Positions 33,248 to 42,351 of a stretch of DNA of 64,000 nucleotides are shown here, piece after piece. The DNA is taken from assembly GCA_039942715.1 (NCBI GenBank), contig JBDVBY010000006.1, positions 186,001-250,000 of the forward strand. Reading direction: 5' to 3'. The stretch's first letter is position 1. Every line of letters begins with the position of its first letter. Both the position numbers and the translations under genes were made by a program. The notes below the pieces were generated by a model, which saw nothing but the letters and a program-made list of their open reading frames with translations, made no database searches and was not told the origin of the DNA. The stretch is from JABDJX01 sp039942715 (GTDB lineage: Bacteria > Pseudomonadota > Alphaproteobacteria > Rhodobacterales > Rhodobacteraceae).

Positions 33248-35389
33248 ATGTTCAATCAAGTAACAAAATCAATCCAGTGGGGCGAAGAAAAGCTGACACT
33301 GGAAACAGGGAAAGTTGCGCGTCAAGCCGACGGATCTGTCATTGCCACATATGGCGAGACATCCGTTATGGCCAACGTGACTTTTGCAAAAAGCCAAAAG
33401 CCGGGACAGGATTTCTTCCCGCTGACAGTCCATTATGGAGAGAAATATTACGCCGCCGGTAAAATTCCTGGCGGTTTTTTTAAGCGTGAAGCACGCCCAA
33501 CCGAAAAAGAAACGCTAACAAGCCGCCTGATCGATCGCCCGATCCGTCCGCTGTTTGTCCCCGGTTTCAAAAACGAAGTTCTGGTCATCTGTACCGTTCT
33601 TTCACATGACCTTGTCAACGATCCTGACATCGTCGCTCTGATCGCCGCCTCGGCTGCCCTGACAATTTCAGGTGCTCCGTTCATGGGCCCAATCGCCGCT
33701 GCGCGTGTTGGCTTTGAAGATGGCGATTACGTTCTAAACCCAACCGTCGACGACATGCACGACCTCAAGAACAATCCAGACCAGCGTTTGGACCTTGTGG
33801 TTGCCGGCACCAAAGACGCCGTAATGATGGTTGAATCAGAAGCATATGAGCTTTCTGAGGCCGAAATGCTTGGCGCGGTGAACTTTGCGCACGAGCAGAT
33901 GCAGGCCGTGATCGATCTGATCATCTCTCTGGCCGAAGAAACTGCCAAAGAGCCATTTGATTATCAGCCGCCTGACTACTCGGACCTATCCGCAGCCGTC
34001 AAAGCCGCTGGTGAAGAGGCCATGCGCGCCGCTTACGCGATCACCGACAAACAAGAGCGTACTGCTGCTGTCGGCGCGGCTCGCACAGCGATCAAAGAAG
34101 CGCTTAGTGAAGAGCAGCTTGAAGACGAGAACCTTGGTTCTGCTTTGAAAGGTCTGGAATCTAGCGTTCTGCGCGGTGATGTTGTCAAGCACGGTCGTCG
34201 CATCGACGGTCGTAAAACCGACGAAATCCGCGATATCGTTTCGGAAACCGGCATGCTGCCACGCACCCACGGGTCTGCGCTGTTTACACGCGGCGAAACC
34301 CAAGGTCTGGTTGTCACCACACTCGGTACTGGCGACGACGAACAGATGATCGACGCGCTGCATGGCACGTATCGCTCTAACTTCATGCTGCACTATAACT
34401 TCCCGCCCTACTCGGTCGGCGAAGTGGGCCGCTTTGGCTTTACTGGACGTCGCGAAATCGGCCACGGTAAACTCGCATGGCGCGCGTTGCAGGCAGTTCT
34501 GCCGTCGGCAACTGACTTCCCGTACACAGTGCGCGTTGTTTCCGAGATCACTGAATCCAACGGCTCGTCGTCTATGGCGTCGGTCTGCGGTGGTTCGCTT
34601 TCAATGATGGACGCGGGCGTTCCGCTGAAATCGGCAGTTGCTGGTGTGGCCATGGGCCTTGTTCTGGAAGAAGACGGCTCCTACGCGATCCTGTCTGACA
34701 TCTTGGGCGACGAAGATCACCTTGGCGACATGGACTTCAAAGTGGCGGGGACCGAAAACGGCATCACGTCATTGCAGATGGACATCAAAGTCGCGGGCAT
34801 CACATCCGACATTATGGAAAAGGCCCTGGCACAAGCCAAAGACGGCCGGATGCATATCCTTGGAGAGATGAACAAAGCGCTGTCAGAAACCTCTGACTTC
34901 TCGGTCCACGCACCACGCATCGAAACGATGCAGGTGCCAACCGATAAAATCCGCGAAGTTATCGGCTCGGGCGGCAAAGTCATCCGCGAAATCGTCGAAG
35001 TCTCTGGCGCGAAGGTCGACATTAACGACGACGGCATCATCAAGATCGCTTCACCTGATGGCGAGTCGATCAAGAAAGCCTACGACATGATCCACTCGAT
35101 CGTGGCCGAACCAGAAGAAGGCGTGATTTACAAAGGCACGGTCGTGAAGATCGTCGACTTTGGCGCCTTCGTAAACTTCTTCGGCAAACGCGACGGCCTC
35201 GTGCACGTAAGCCAAATCGAAAACCGCCGTTTGAACCACCCTTCCGACGTCCTCAAAGAGGGCCAGGAAGTCTGGGTCAAACTGCTCGGCTTTGACGACC
35301 GCGGCAAGGTACGCCTTGCAATGAAGATGGTTGATCAAGCGACTGGTGAAGAAGTGAAAGAAGAAAAGAAAGAGGACGCAGGCGAGTAA
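33248..35389 (+). CDS. pnp: Polyribonucleotide nucleotidyltransferase (PNPase)
   Basis: Phosphorolytic 3'-5' exoribonuclease of RNA turnover, 713 residues. Two RNase PH domains (about 1-220 and 310-540) flank an alpha-helical linker. RLIDRPIRPLF and GTYRSNFMLHYNFPPYSVGE belong to the two halves. IREVIGSGGKVIREI is the GxxG loop of the KH domain (about 553-612). GTVVKIVDFGAFVNFFG starts the S1 domain (about 621-690). The start follows an AAGGATG site. rpsO, often just upstream in bacteria, is not the immediate upstream gene here. Confidence 0.97.
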   Translation: MFNQVTKSIQWGEEKLTLETGKVARQADGSVIATYGETSVMANVTFAKSQKPGQDFFPLTVHYGEKYYAAGKIPGGFFKREARPTEKETLTSRLIDRPIRPLFVPGFKNEVLVICTVLSHDLVNDPDIVALIAASAALTISGAPFMGPIAAARVGFEDGDYVLNPTVDDMHDLKNNPDQRLDLVVAGTKDAVMMVESEAYELSEAEMLGAVNFAHEQMQAVIDLIISLAEETAKEPFDYQPPDYSDLSAAVKAAGEEAMRAAYAITDKQERTAAVGAARTAIKEALSEEQLEDENLGSALKGLESSVLRGDVVKHGRRIDGRKTDEIRDIVSETGMLPRTHGSALFTRGETQGLVVTTLGTGDDEQMIDALHGTYRSNFMLHYNFPPYSVGEVGRFGFTGRREIGHGKLAWRALQAVLPSATDFPYTVRVVSEITESNGSSSMASVCGGSLSMMDAGVPLKSAVAGVAMGLVLEEDGSYAILSDILGDEDHLGDMDFKVAGTENGITSLQMDIKVAGITSDIMEKALAQAKDGRMHILGEMNKALSETSDFSVHAPRIETMQVPTDKIREVIGSGGKVIREIVEVSGAKVDINDDGIIKIASPDGESIKKAYDMIHSIVAEPEEGVIYKGTVVKIVDFGAFVNFFGKRDGLVHVSQIENRRLNHPSDVLKEGQEVWVKLLGFDDRGKVRLAMKMVDQATGEEVKEEKKEDAGE

Positions 35390-35415
35390 TCATCGTGCGA
35401 CTTCTAAAACAGAAA

Positions 35416-35445
35416 AACGCCCTCGGATTTCCGGGGGCGTTTTTT
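35416..35445 (+). terminator. Rho-independent terminator of pnp
   Basis: An 11-bp stem (AACGCCCTCGG / CCGGGGGCGTT, one T-G wobble) with an ATTT loop runs into a T tract. It starts 26 bases after the pnp stop. Confidence 0.9.
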
Positions 35446-35679
35446 CATGAGACGTCTGCTTTGAGCCCATTTTGCCGACATTCTGCTCCGCCGCGAAGGA
35501 ATGGTTCTCTGAGACTTACAGAGTGTTTTACTAAATAATTGACATCAATGGGTCGGTTCTGTTGGCCAGACAGCAACTATTGGATTAACGTGTTGCTGAT
35601 ACGGGATACCGCCTTGTGATTTTTTCTTGTCTGCGGCGCTTTTTGATCCATAATTAGTCTTCCACGGACGGAGCCATCC

Positions 35680-36156
35680 ATGCCTCAGTTTTTACAGATC
35701 GCTGCAATTGCCGTTGCCACTCTTGGTACGGGGGCTGCAACCTTCTCGGTTATGAATGAAGATATGCCTGATCTCGCTGTGCCAGAGGGTGATTGGGCGG
35801 CGACCGGTGCGTTGGATGGGCGGACTTTCAAGATATTTGGTGATGTTCCGTCCAGAAACGCTGCCCTGGAAGATGACATTATTTTTCGCGATGGCACGTT
35901 TATGTCTACAGATTGCGAAGAATATTGCAACTTTGGCTGGACCGACTATCAGACCAAAGAAGTCGACGGCGTGATCCACTTTACGACCACAGCGATCTGT
36001 CCCGATGCCCCTCATACAGTTGTGTGGTACGGAACGATCACTGGTGATGAGATAGCGCTTGACGTGACCTGGACAACCAGGCGCTGGTACTGGACCAATC
36101 AAATCGCGATCCGTGCTCTTGGTACGGCAATCCCGTCAGAAGCGGTATCCGGCTGA
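35680..36156 (+). CDS. Hypothetical exported protein, 158 residues
   Basis: Not recognised. Residues 1-20 (MPQFLQIAAIAVATLGTGAA) look like a Sec signal. The rest is mostly beta-strand-forming, with two cysteines in TDCEEYCNFGWTDY and another in AICPDAPHTV that could form disulfides in the periplasm. A GGAG site precedes the ATG. It lies nine bases before a membrane-protein gene on the same strand, so the two may be co-expressed. Confidence 0.65.
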   Translation: MPQFLQIAAIAVATLGTGAATFSVMNEDMPDLAVPEGDWAATGALDGRTFKIFGDVPSRNAALEDDIIFRDGTFMSTDCEEYCNFGWTDYQTKEVDGVIHFTTTAICPDAPHTVVWYGTITGDEIALDVTWTTRRWYWTNQIAIRALGTAIPSEAVSG

Positions 36157-36165
36157 GCGACGCGT

Positions 36166-36822
36166 ATGACGCCTAAAGGGCTGACATTGCCCAGCCTGAT
36201 CCTCAAAATCAGTATTCTGGTTTGCTTTATCGCGCTGGCAACATGGGGCGTGCACATAATCCGAGACGCGCTGGATCTTCAGATCCGTCCAGACAATGAG
36301 CAACAGGTCCACAAAGCGATCATGATCGGTTCAGTGGCCTATGTCTTGCTTCTTGCAATGCCGTTTGTGCCGGGGGCAGAAATCGGCATTGCGCTGCTCG
36401 CAGGGTTCGGCGCAGCGATTGCGCCACTCATTTACGTCTGCACGGTTGCGGCCATGATGTTGGCCTTTTCAATCGGACGGTTTTTGCCAATCAGTGCGCT
36501 AGAGCAGCTACTACAATTCTTAAGGATGCGACGTGCGGCTGATTTGGTGGCCCGCGCCGCACCCTTATCGAGAGATGAGCGCGTTGCGATGTTGCTGGAG
36601 GGTCAGTCAAAACGCGTACTTCGCATTGCGTTGAAGTATCGCTATGTCGCGTTGGCGCTTGCCGTGAATACGCCGGGAAATTCCATCATTGGCGGCGGCG
36701 GCGGCATCATGATCATTGCGGGTCTGAGCGGAATATTTTCACCGCTTTCGACCTCCCTGACGGTCATTCTTGCCGTGTCGCCAGTGCCGTTAGCCGTAAT
36801 TTTTCTAGGCCTTCAATTCTAG
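36166..36822 (+). CDS. Integral membrane protein, possibly TVP38/DedA (VTT) related
   Basis: 218 residues with about five hydrophobic segments (around 10-30, 50-70, 75-105, 165-185 and 190-215). AMPFVPGAEIGIALLAGFG resembles the reentrant-loop region of VTT/SNARE-associated membrane proteins, where an acidic residue follows a PxxPG-like turn. LAVNTPGNSIIGGGGGIMIIAGLSG would be the second loop. A glycine run (five in a row) is notable. Function unknown. Confidence 0.65.
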   Translation: MTPKGLTLPSLILKISILVCFIALATWGVHIIRDALDLQIRPDNEQQVHKAIMIGSVAYVLLLAMPFVPGAEIGIALLAGFGAAIAPLIYVCTVAAMMLAFSIGRFLPISALEQLLQFLRMRRAADLVARAAPLSRDERVAMLLEGQSKRVLRIALKYRYVALALAVNTPGNSIIGGGGGIMIIAGLSGIFSPLSTSLTVILAVSPVPLAVIFLGLQF

Positions 36823-36953
36823 ACTTTGCCGCCTGTATTGATTGCTGCGGGATGTCGACCATCCCATAGCGGACATAGAACACGTCCCGTTCCCGCAGCT
36901 CGCCCCCAAGCTAATCGACTTGATCCGCAAATCTGATCACTCATACTGGCCTC

Positions 36954-37949
36954 ATGCGCATAACACCTTTCGCCCTTAGTCTCCTTCTCTTCACTCCCGC
37001 CTATCTGCACGCTCAATCGAATGAGCAAACCGAAAAAATCCTTGCTGCGTGGCGTACTTGGGCGGCCAAGCACAACGTCGAAACAGCCATTTCGATCGGC
37101 CACAACGGCACCATCCTTGCCAGCGGAAGCCAGGGCCGTAATCCAAACAAAGCCTATCCGCTCGCCTCGCTCTCCAAGGCCATCACCGGCGTGTGCGTCC
37201 TACGCATCACGCAGGAAAACGGTATTGCGTTCGACACGCCCCTTAGCGCGCTTCAACCGGAATTTGACAAGGTAAACATAGACATACCCGCAAAGCTGCG
37301 GGACCGCACGCTTGCCAGCCTGCTAACCATGACCAGCGGCCTTAACCCTGACCGCACCCAAAGCGAAATGAACCGCACCTACCGCATAGGGGACACGCGC
37401 AACATCGGTTTTTCTAAAACAGCACTCAATTCAAAGGGCCTTGGAGGCACCCCCGGCGACTTTTTTTACAATAATGGCAACTATGCGCTTTTGGGCGCTT
37501 TGTTAGAGGCGCTCACAGACACCGACAACGTCACCGCCTGCCGCGATCGCGTATTCCCCAAAGGCCATCGCAGCACTGTCGCTTTTGATTCCGATTGGAT
37601 GGCCTTTGCGGCATTCGGCGGCTGGGCGTCTTCAACAACCGACTACACCGCCTTTTTGATGGACGCTTTCAAGCCCGGTGGCGACATTGCAGCAAACCTT
37701 ACTACTTTGCCAAATTACGCCGCGCCCTCGGGTTGGTTCTACGGTCTTGGGACGCACTTCCGATTACGCCAACCGCAAAACGTCTTTTGGCACGCAGGCG
37801 CCTTGTGCAAGGTAAGCGGTGAAGATGTCGGCACCTATTTCGCCTATTACCCAAACGGCTATGCGGTGACCGTCAGCTATAACAAATGCGCCGTTGGCGA
37901 TATTGGCATTGAATTGGACACTGTCTTGTTTAACGGCGCTAATAATTAG
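36954..37949 (+). CDS. Serine hydrolase of the beta-lactamase/penicillin-binding fold
   Basis: 331 residues with a Sec signal (cut after LHA near residue 20). LASLSKAITG carries the SxxK catalytic pair (S72, K75). FFYNNGNYALLGALLE fits the YxN motif. VFWHAGALCKVSGE lies where the third HxG/KTG motif is expected. This is the class C beta-lactamase / D-alanyl-D-alanine esterase-like family (PF00144), which also includes esterases and peptidases. Nothing near it (no ampR-like regulator) points to antibiotic resistance. Confidence 0.78.
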   Translation: MRITPFALSLLLFTPAYLHAQSNEQTEKILAAWRTWAAKHNVETAISIGHNGTILASGSQGRNPNKAYPLASLSKAITGVCVLRITQENGIAFDTPLSALQPEFDKVNIDIPAKLRDRTLASLLTMTSGLNPDRTQSEMNRTYRIGDTRNIGFSKTALNSKGLGGTPGDFFYNNGNYALLGALLEALTDTDNVTACRDRVFPKGHRSTVAFDSDWMAFAAFGGWASSTTDYTAFLMDAFKPGGDIAANLTTLPNYAAPSGWFYGLGTHFRLRQPQNVFWHAGALCKVSGEDVGTYFAYYPNGYAVTVSYNKCAVGDIGIELDTVLFNGANN

Positions 37950-38016
37950 CACGCTCCAAAGAAAAATACGCCACCAAATGAATGGCAGCGTATTCTAATT
38001 TCTCTCAATGCCAGTT

Positions 38017-38736
38017 TTAAAAAGGCAGTGCTCCGTCACACGCCTTTACAAATGTCTGAAAGGCCTTCCAGATTTCTGGGCTGGCTTGGCTTTTCTGCGG
38101 ATGGACCAGCACGAATTCAAAGGACTGACCCTCGCGCGCAGGCAATTGTGCGACAACTTCGCTTGCATACGCTTCAAGCGACATGCGCGGTGAGCGTGGT
38201 TCAAACCCAAGCTGTGCGGATTCAAGTTCAACTCCGCCACGCGTTACTGCTGTTGCGCCATTGGCCAAGACGCCTTTTGACAAAGGCGCCTGCCCTCCTT
38301 GGGATTTGACGGTTTGATCAAACTCCAAATCAGAGGCATCAAACTGCGCGCTAAACAAGTCAAGCGATGAAATGTTGCGCCGAGATATGTGGTAATAGTT
38401 GTTAAAGTAGACGATCTGAATTCTGCATTCCGATCCGGCAATCAACAACCCTGACTCATCGTCTTGGTATTGCGCCACTGCCCGCAATGCTTCCAAAGCT
38501 TGGGGCACAGGCACAGTCTTTTCTTGTTGTGCACCACCGGATTGCTCGTCCAGCAGCAAGGTGATGTGGTTGAAGCAAGCGATCTGCGCAGCCGGGTCAT
38601 CGGTTATGCGCTGGCACGTTCCCATCAAGGCTGACAGAGGGTAAACAGTCCCATCAACGTTTAACATTTGCTCAGCCTTGGCAGTACTCGCCGTAACTCC
38701 AAGCGATACTAAAAGACCAATTAACAGCGTTTTCAT
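38017..38736 (-). CDS. Hypothetical exported protein, 239 residues
   Basis: I do not recognise the family. A clear Sec signal (MKTLLIGLLVSLGVTASTAKA) ends near residue 21, after a GGAG ribosome site. LMGTCQRITDDPAAQIACFNHIT has two cysteines that could pair. The remainder is mixed and soluble, likely periplasmic. It is convergent with the serine hydrolase. The next gene upstream is an unrelated ammonium transporter on the same strand. Confidence 0.65.
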   Translation of the reverse strand: MKTLLIGLLVSLGVTASTAKAEQMLNVDGTVYPLSALMGTCQRITDDPAAQIACFNHITLLLDEQSGGAQQEKTVPVPQALEALRAVAQYQDDESGLLIAGSECRIQIVYFNNYYHISRRNISSLDLFSAQFDASDLEFDQTVKSQGGQAPLSKGVLANGATAVTRGGVELESAQLGFEPRSPRMSLEAYASEVVAQLPAREGQSFEFVLVHPQKSQASPEIWKAFQTFVKACDGALPF

Positions 38737-38819
38737 TTACTCTACTCCGAACAAGAGCGTCGCAATTTTCGCAACGATCTAACTTTTTACGTAATTGGGA
38801 CATTGCGGATTGCAGTCCC

Positions 38820-38852
38820 GGCCAAGGCAAACCCTTTTGGTCTGCCTTGGCC
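38820..38852 (-). terminator. Stem-loop after the ammonium transporter gene
   Basis: A perfect 10-bp stem (GGCCAAGGCA / TGCCTTGGCC) with a 13-base loop lies 13 bases after the stop of the transporter gene. No T tract follows on the minus strand, so it may protect the mRNA end or act with Rho rather than terminate by itself. Confidence 0.5.
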
Positions 38853-38865
38853 AAAGATCAAAAGA

Positions 38866-40152
38866 TCAATTACTTAGAACGAAGTCGCTTTCGTCGATAC
38901 CAGCGTCTTCTTTGTCAGCGTCAATTCGAACACCAATCGTTTCTTTAAGCGCGATCCAAACCAAGCTTGTCGCCACGCCTGTATAAGCGATGATGATCAA
39001 CAGCGAGGAGAACTGCCCAAGGAAGGTTGCGTCTGGGTTCGAGAAAGCAACAGCAAGGGTGCCCCAGATACCGCAGAACAGATGCACTGGGATTGCGCCA
39101 ACGACGTCATCAATCTTGAAGTAATCAAGAAGCTGCACTGCCCAGAAGATAACTGCGCCACCGACCATGCCGATTGCAAACGCCCCGAAAGGTTCTGCGT
39201 AAAGCGGCTCGGCAGTGATCGAAACCAATCCACCAAGAGCGCCGTTCAGCATGTAAGTCAGATCAAAGCGGTTCTCGCGGAAGTAAGACACAATCGCTGC
39301 AACGATGACACCACCGGCCGCGGCCAAGTTCGTGTTTAGGAAGATACGCGCCACGTTGGCTGCATCCCCATCTGTCGAGAAGCTTAGGTAAGAACCGGCG
39401 TTAAAGCCGTACCAGCCCATCCACAGGATCAAGGCACCGATTGTTGCTACCGGCATAGAGTAGTTGCCCAATGCAACTTTCTTACCATCCACAAAACGAC
39501 CATTACGCGCTCCGATAAACAGTGCACCCGTCAAAGCGGCAACCCCGCCAACAACGTGCACAACCGAGCTACCAGCAAGATCGACAAAACCAAGGTCAGT
39601 CGCCAAAAAGCCACCGCCCCAAGTCCAAGACGCTTGGAGGGGATAGATAACGGCCGTCAAAACGGCTGTGAAGATAAAGAACGATGCAAGCTTTACACGC
39701 TCAGCAACGGCTCCAGACACGATCGACGCAACAGCAACACAGAACATCGACTGAAAGAAGATGTCACTTGCTCCTGCATGTCCGCGACCAGTGAATTCTG
39801 AGCGACCCTCAACAACACCCTCGACTGCGATGGCACCGTCATAACCCAAGACGCCTGGAACGATCCAACTGCCGTTCGGGAACATCATTCCATATCCGGT
39901 AAGAATGAAGGCCGTAGATGCGATGGCAAAAAGACCAATGTTCTTTGCACACTGCGCGACAGTGTTTTTCTCGCGGACGAAACCCGCTTCCAACATTGCA
40001 AAGCCTGCTGTCATCCACATCACAAGGACGCCACAGAAAACGATGAACAAGGTATTCATAACAAAGGGTGATACGCCTGATGAGGCTTGTGCAGCGGCGG
40101 GCCCAGCAAACAAGGCGGCCAGCAACGCAATTCCGATAACTCTATTTCTCAT
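38866..40152 (-). CDS. amt: Ammonium transporter (Amt/MEP/Rh family)
   Basis: Inner-membrane ammonium channel, 428 residues with an N-terminal signal (GIALLAALFAGPAAAQ) and about eleven helices. I take ATG 40152, which follows a GAGAG site; the upstream TTG at 40164 is in frame but less likely. MLEAGFVREKNTVAQCAKN is the first signature. The pore histidines are in SSVVHVVGGVAA and AIPVHLFCGIWG. The C-terminal tail is acidic (DKEDAGIDESDF). No glnK gene follows, unlike classical amtB loci, so PII control would depend on an unlinked gene. Confidence 0.93.
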   Translation of the reverse strand: MRNRVIGIALLAALFAGPAAAQASSGVSPFVMNTLFIVFCGVLVMWMTAGFAMLEAGFVREKNTVAQCAKNIGLFAIASTAFILTGYGMMFPNGSWIVPGVLGYDGAIAVEGVVEGRSEFTGRGHAGASDIFFQSMFCVAVASIVSGAVAERVKLASFFIFTAVLTAVIYPLQASWTWGGGFLATDLGFVDLAGSSVVHVVGGVAALTGALFIGARNGRFVDGKKVALGNYSMPVATIGALILWMGWYGFNAGSYLSFSTDGDAANVARIFLNTNLAAAGGVIVAAIVSYFRENRFDLTYMLNGALGGLVSITAEPLYAEPFGAFAIGMVGGAVIFWAVQLLDYFKIDDVVGAIPVHLFCGIWGTLAVAFSNPDATFLGQFSSLLIIIAYTGVATSLVWIALKETIGVRIDADKEDAGIDESDFVLSN

Positions 40153-40483
40153 TTCTACTCTCAACTCTATTAACCGAGTTTGCTTTTCGATTAAATTTTA
40201 GACAAATTTGTGTCTGCACTTAGAAAATTCAGGCACCAATTTTTGGTCAAAGCCTTTGATTTTCGACATTATTTTTCAATTCTACCTAGAGATGCATCGC
40301 CTAAATTTTATGCACTCATTGATAGAATATTTTCGCCTAATTTTTAATCTATTTTGCAAATATGCCGCATTATTGGGCATTAGCTCTTTGAGACACTTTT
40401 ACTTTTTTCTGAAAAAAGCGATCTCGACAGCTGAGTTTATGTACCCCGAGTACTGAATCGGCACTTGGGCTGTCAAAGTTGCC
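40153..40483. promoter_or_regulatory. AT-rich upstream region of the ammonium transporter with small palindromes
   Basis: 331 bases without a credible gene; an 82-codon forward frame at 40208-40456 is AT-driven and has no homology I recognise. Two short symmetric sites lie near the transporter start: ACAAATTTGT at 40202-40211 and ACCAA-TTT-TTGGT at 40235-40247. They could be operators or promoter parts. I did not find a convincing sigma-54 -24/-12 pair. Confidence 0.35.
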
Positions 40484-40969
40484 TCAGCGAAATGGGTACA
40501 TCCAAGGTTTGTAGTCGTTCACCAGTACTTGGGCCCGCGCGATTTCTTCCGCCGTCATCCTCGTTTGCAATTCTTCCAACGAGTCCACCGCATCAGGGTC
40601 CCCGCCAATAGACGACAACGCAAACCACATATAGGCCCGCACCAAATCCGGCGCCGGCATTCCAATCCCCAACTCGTAATACCACCCAATACCGGATTGC
40701 GCCCCCGGATGCCCCTTCATCGAAGCGCGCAAATACCACTCAAACGCCCGCTCCGGGTCCTTCTCAACCCCAAGCCCAAGCGCATACATTACACCAATTA
40801 GCTCTTCTGCTTCGGCATTGCCCGAGCGTGCAAAGGGCAACAAAGCGATCCGAGCTTCTTCGAACCGGTTGGCCTCCATCAAATCGCGCGCCTCTTCCAT
40901 ATCGGCCAAGACAGGGGTTGCACAGAATGTCATGATCGCGACAATGCTCACGTGAAAAAGCTGTTTCAT
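40484..40969 (-). CDS. Exported Sel1-repeat protein
   Basis: 161 residues with a Sec signal (MKQLFHVSIVAIMTFCATPVLA). Two or more Sel1-like helical repeats follow: AEELIGVMYALGLGVEKDPERAFEWYLRAS and AQSGIGWYYELGIGMPAPDLVRAYMWFALSS. Such proteins are periplasmic scaffolds for protein contacts. If ATG 40969 is the start, the first 18 bases are shared with the divergent peroxidase gene. A later ATG (residue 13) would avoid this but would spoil the signal peptide. Confidence 0.82.
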   Translation of the reverse strand: MKQLFHVSIVAIMTFCATPVLADMEEARDLMEANRFEEARIALLPFARSGNAEAEELIGVMYALGLGVEKDPERAFEWYLRASMKGHPGAQSGIGWYYELGIGMPAPDLVRAYMWFALSSIGGDPDAVDSLEELQTRMTAEEIARAQVLVNDYKPWMYPFR

Positions 40970-42268
40970 ATCCTCGCCCTATGCTGCGCTCTGCCAGTAT
41001 TTGCCGCCGACCTGCCGCGTCCGCTGACAGATGATGACTTTCTGCCCTTTGATGCGGCAAAAGCCAAGATCGGCCAACTCTTGTTCTATGACAAGATCCT
41101 GTCTGGAAATCGCAACATATCCTGCGGCACCTGCCATCACCATGATCTGGCCGGCGGTGATGGTCTAAGTCTTGGGATCGGAGAAGGCGGCAGTGGCGTT
41201 GGCAAAAAACGTATCGCTCAAGATGGCGAATCCCGCATTCGAAAACGCATTCCACGCAATGCCCCCGCCCTGTGGAATCTCGGTGCACGCGATGTCTCAG
41301 TCCTGTTCCACGATGGCCGTCTAGAAGTGTCCGACATCTACGGCAACGGCTTTAACTCACCGGCGCAGGAATGGCTGCCAGACGGGCTCGACAATATCCT
41401 CGCGGCCCAAGCGCTCTTTCCGCTCACCGCGCGCTTTGAAATGTCCGGCGATCCGGAGGAAAACGAAGTTTCAGGCGCCGTGAACGATCGTATCGACAAC
41501 GCCTGGCCCATCATCGCCAAACGTGTACGCACCAACTCCGAGTACGGAGCGCTTTTCATCGATGCTTTCAACACTGTAGAGCGCGCAGAAGATGTAACCA
41601 TTGTCGAGATCGCCAACGCCCTGTCAGCCTTCATGGCCGGTGAATGGCGCAACCACGACAGTCGTTTTGATCGCCACCTCGCAGGCGACGAAACAGCCCT
41701 GAACACGCAGGAAAAACGCGGCCTCGCGCTGTTTTACGGCGAAGCAAACTGTGCGTCCTGCCACAAAGGCCCGCTGCTCTCTGACCAATCCTTCCACGCC
41801 CTTGCCCTGCCAGCCTTCGGCCCCGGCAAAACCCGCGCCTTTGATCCACAACCGCGCGACGTCGGCCGCATGGGCAAAAGCGATCTGCTGGAGGACGCCT
41901 ACCGCTTTCGCACCCCCATGCTGCGCAACGTCGCCCTGACAGCACCCTACGGCCACAACGGTGCCTACGCGACGCTGGAAGGCATCGTGCGTCATCATCT
42001 TGATCCGGCCAAAGCGCGAGAGGCTTGGCGCACCGACATGGCAGCCCTGCCAAAGGCCGAGTGGTTGGAGCAAGCAGATTTCGCCGTGCAAGCTGATGTG
42101 CGTGAAATGGAGCGCCAGCGTCGCGCCATCGACATCAAACCCGTTGATCTCACTGATCAAAACGTAGCCGATATCGTCGCTTTTCTGGAAAGCCTCACCG
42201 GCGAAACCGCACAAAAACGCCCCTTAGGCCGCCCCGACAGCGTCCCGTCAGGCCTCGCTGTCGACTAA
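40952..42268 (+). CDS. MauG-type dihaem cytochrome c peroxidase
   Basis: Periplasmic dihaem protein, 438 residues, signal peptide MKKLFHILALCCALPVFA. Two CxxCH haem sites are visible: C58-C61-H62 (SCGTCHHHD) and C267-C270-H271 (NCASCHKGP). The bulk is the two-domain CcpA/MauG fold (RNAPALWNLGARDVSVLFHDGRLE; RTPMLRNVALTAPYGHNGAY). It may reduce peroxide or modify a protein; no methylamine genes are nearby. The start is GTG 40952, inside the 5' end of the divergent Sel1 gene. No other in-frame start preserves the signal sequence. Confidence 0.88.
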   Translation: MKKLFHILALCCALPVFAADLPRPLTDDDFLPFDAAKAKIGQLLFYDKILSGNRNISCGTCHHHDLAGGDGLSLGIGEGGSGVGKKRIAQDGESRIRKRIPRNAPALWNLGARDVSVLFHDGRLEVSDIYGNGFNSPAQEWLPDGLDNILAAQALFPLTARFEMSGDPEENEVSGAVNDRIDNAWPIIAKRVRTNSEYGALFIDAFNTVERAEDVTIVEIANALSAFMAGEWRNHDSRFDRHLAGDETALNTQEKRGLALFYGEANCASCHKGPLLSDQSFHALALPAFGPGKTRAFDPQPRDVGRMGKSDLLEDAYRFRTPMLRNVALTAPYGHNGAYATLEGIVRHHLDPAKAREAWRTDMAALPKAEWLEQADFAVQADVREMERQRRAIDIKPVDLTDQNVADIVAFLESLTGETAQKRPLGRPDSVPSGLAVD

Positions 42269-42314
42269 GCACCGACAGTTCTATTCAAATTGAATTTCTT
42301 CTGTCCAAAATTAC

Positions 42315-42350
42315 CTTGGGGAGCGAACGAAGTGAGCGGGGCAAAGCCCC
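42315..42350. repeat. Intergenic GAGCGAACGAAGTGAGCGGGGC element with hairpin
   Basis: Between convergent genes. A GGGGC-AAA-GCCCC hairpin follows a GAGCGAACGAAGTGAGC stretch, which has internal symmetry and a look common to dispersed intergenic repeats of this bacterial family. It may end transcripts of the two facing genes. Only one copy is in the window. Confidence 0.4.
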
Positions 42351-42351
42351 A

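Noticed and set aside
36954..37949. Antibiotic-resistance beta-lactamase
   Set aside because: The SxxK/YxN fold is shared by many esterases and peptidases, and there is no regulator or resistance context.
40153..40260. Sigma-54 promoter for the ammonium transporter
   Set aside because: No GG-N10-GC pair with the right flanks was found on the minus strand.
40208..40456. 82-codon forward frame upstream of the ammonium transporter
   Set aside because: AT-rich, Phe/Leu-biased, no ribosome site or homology; better read as promoter DNA.
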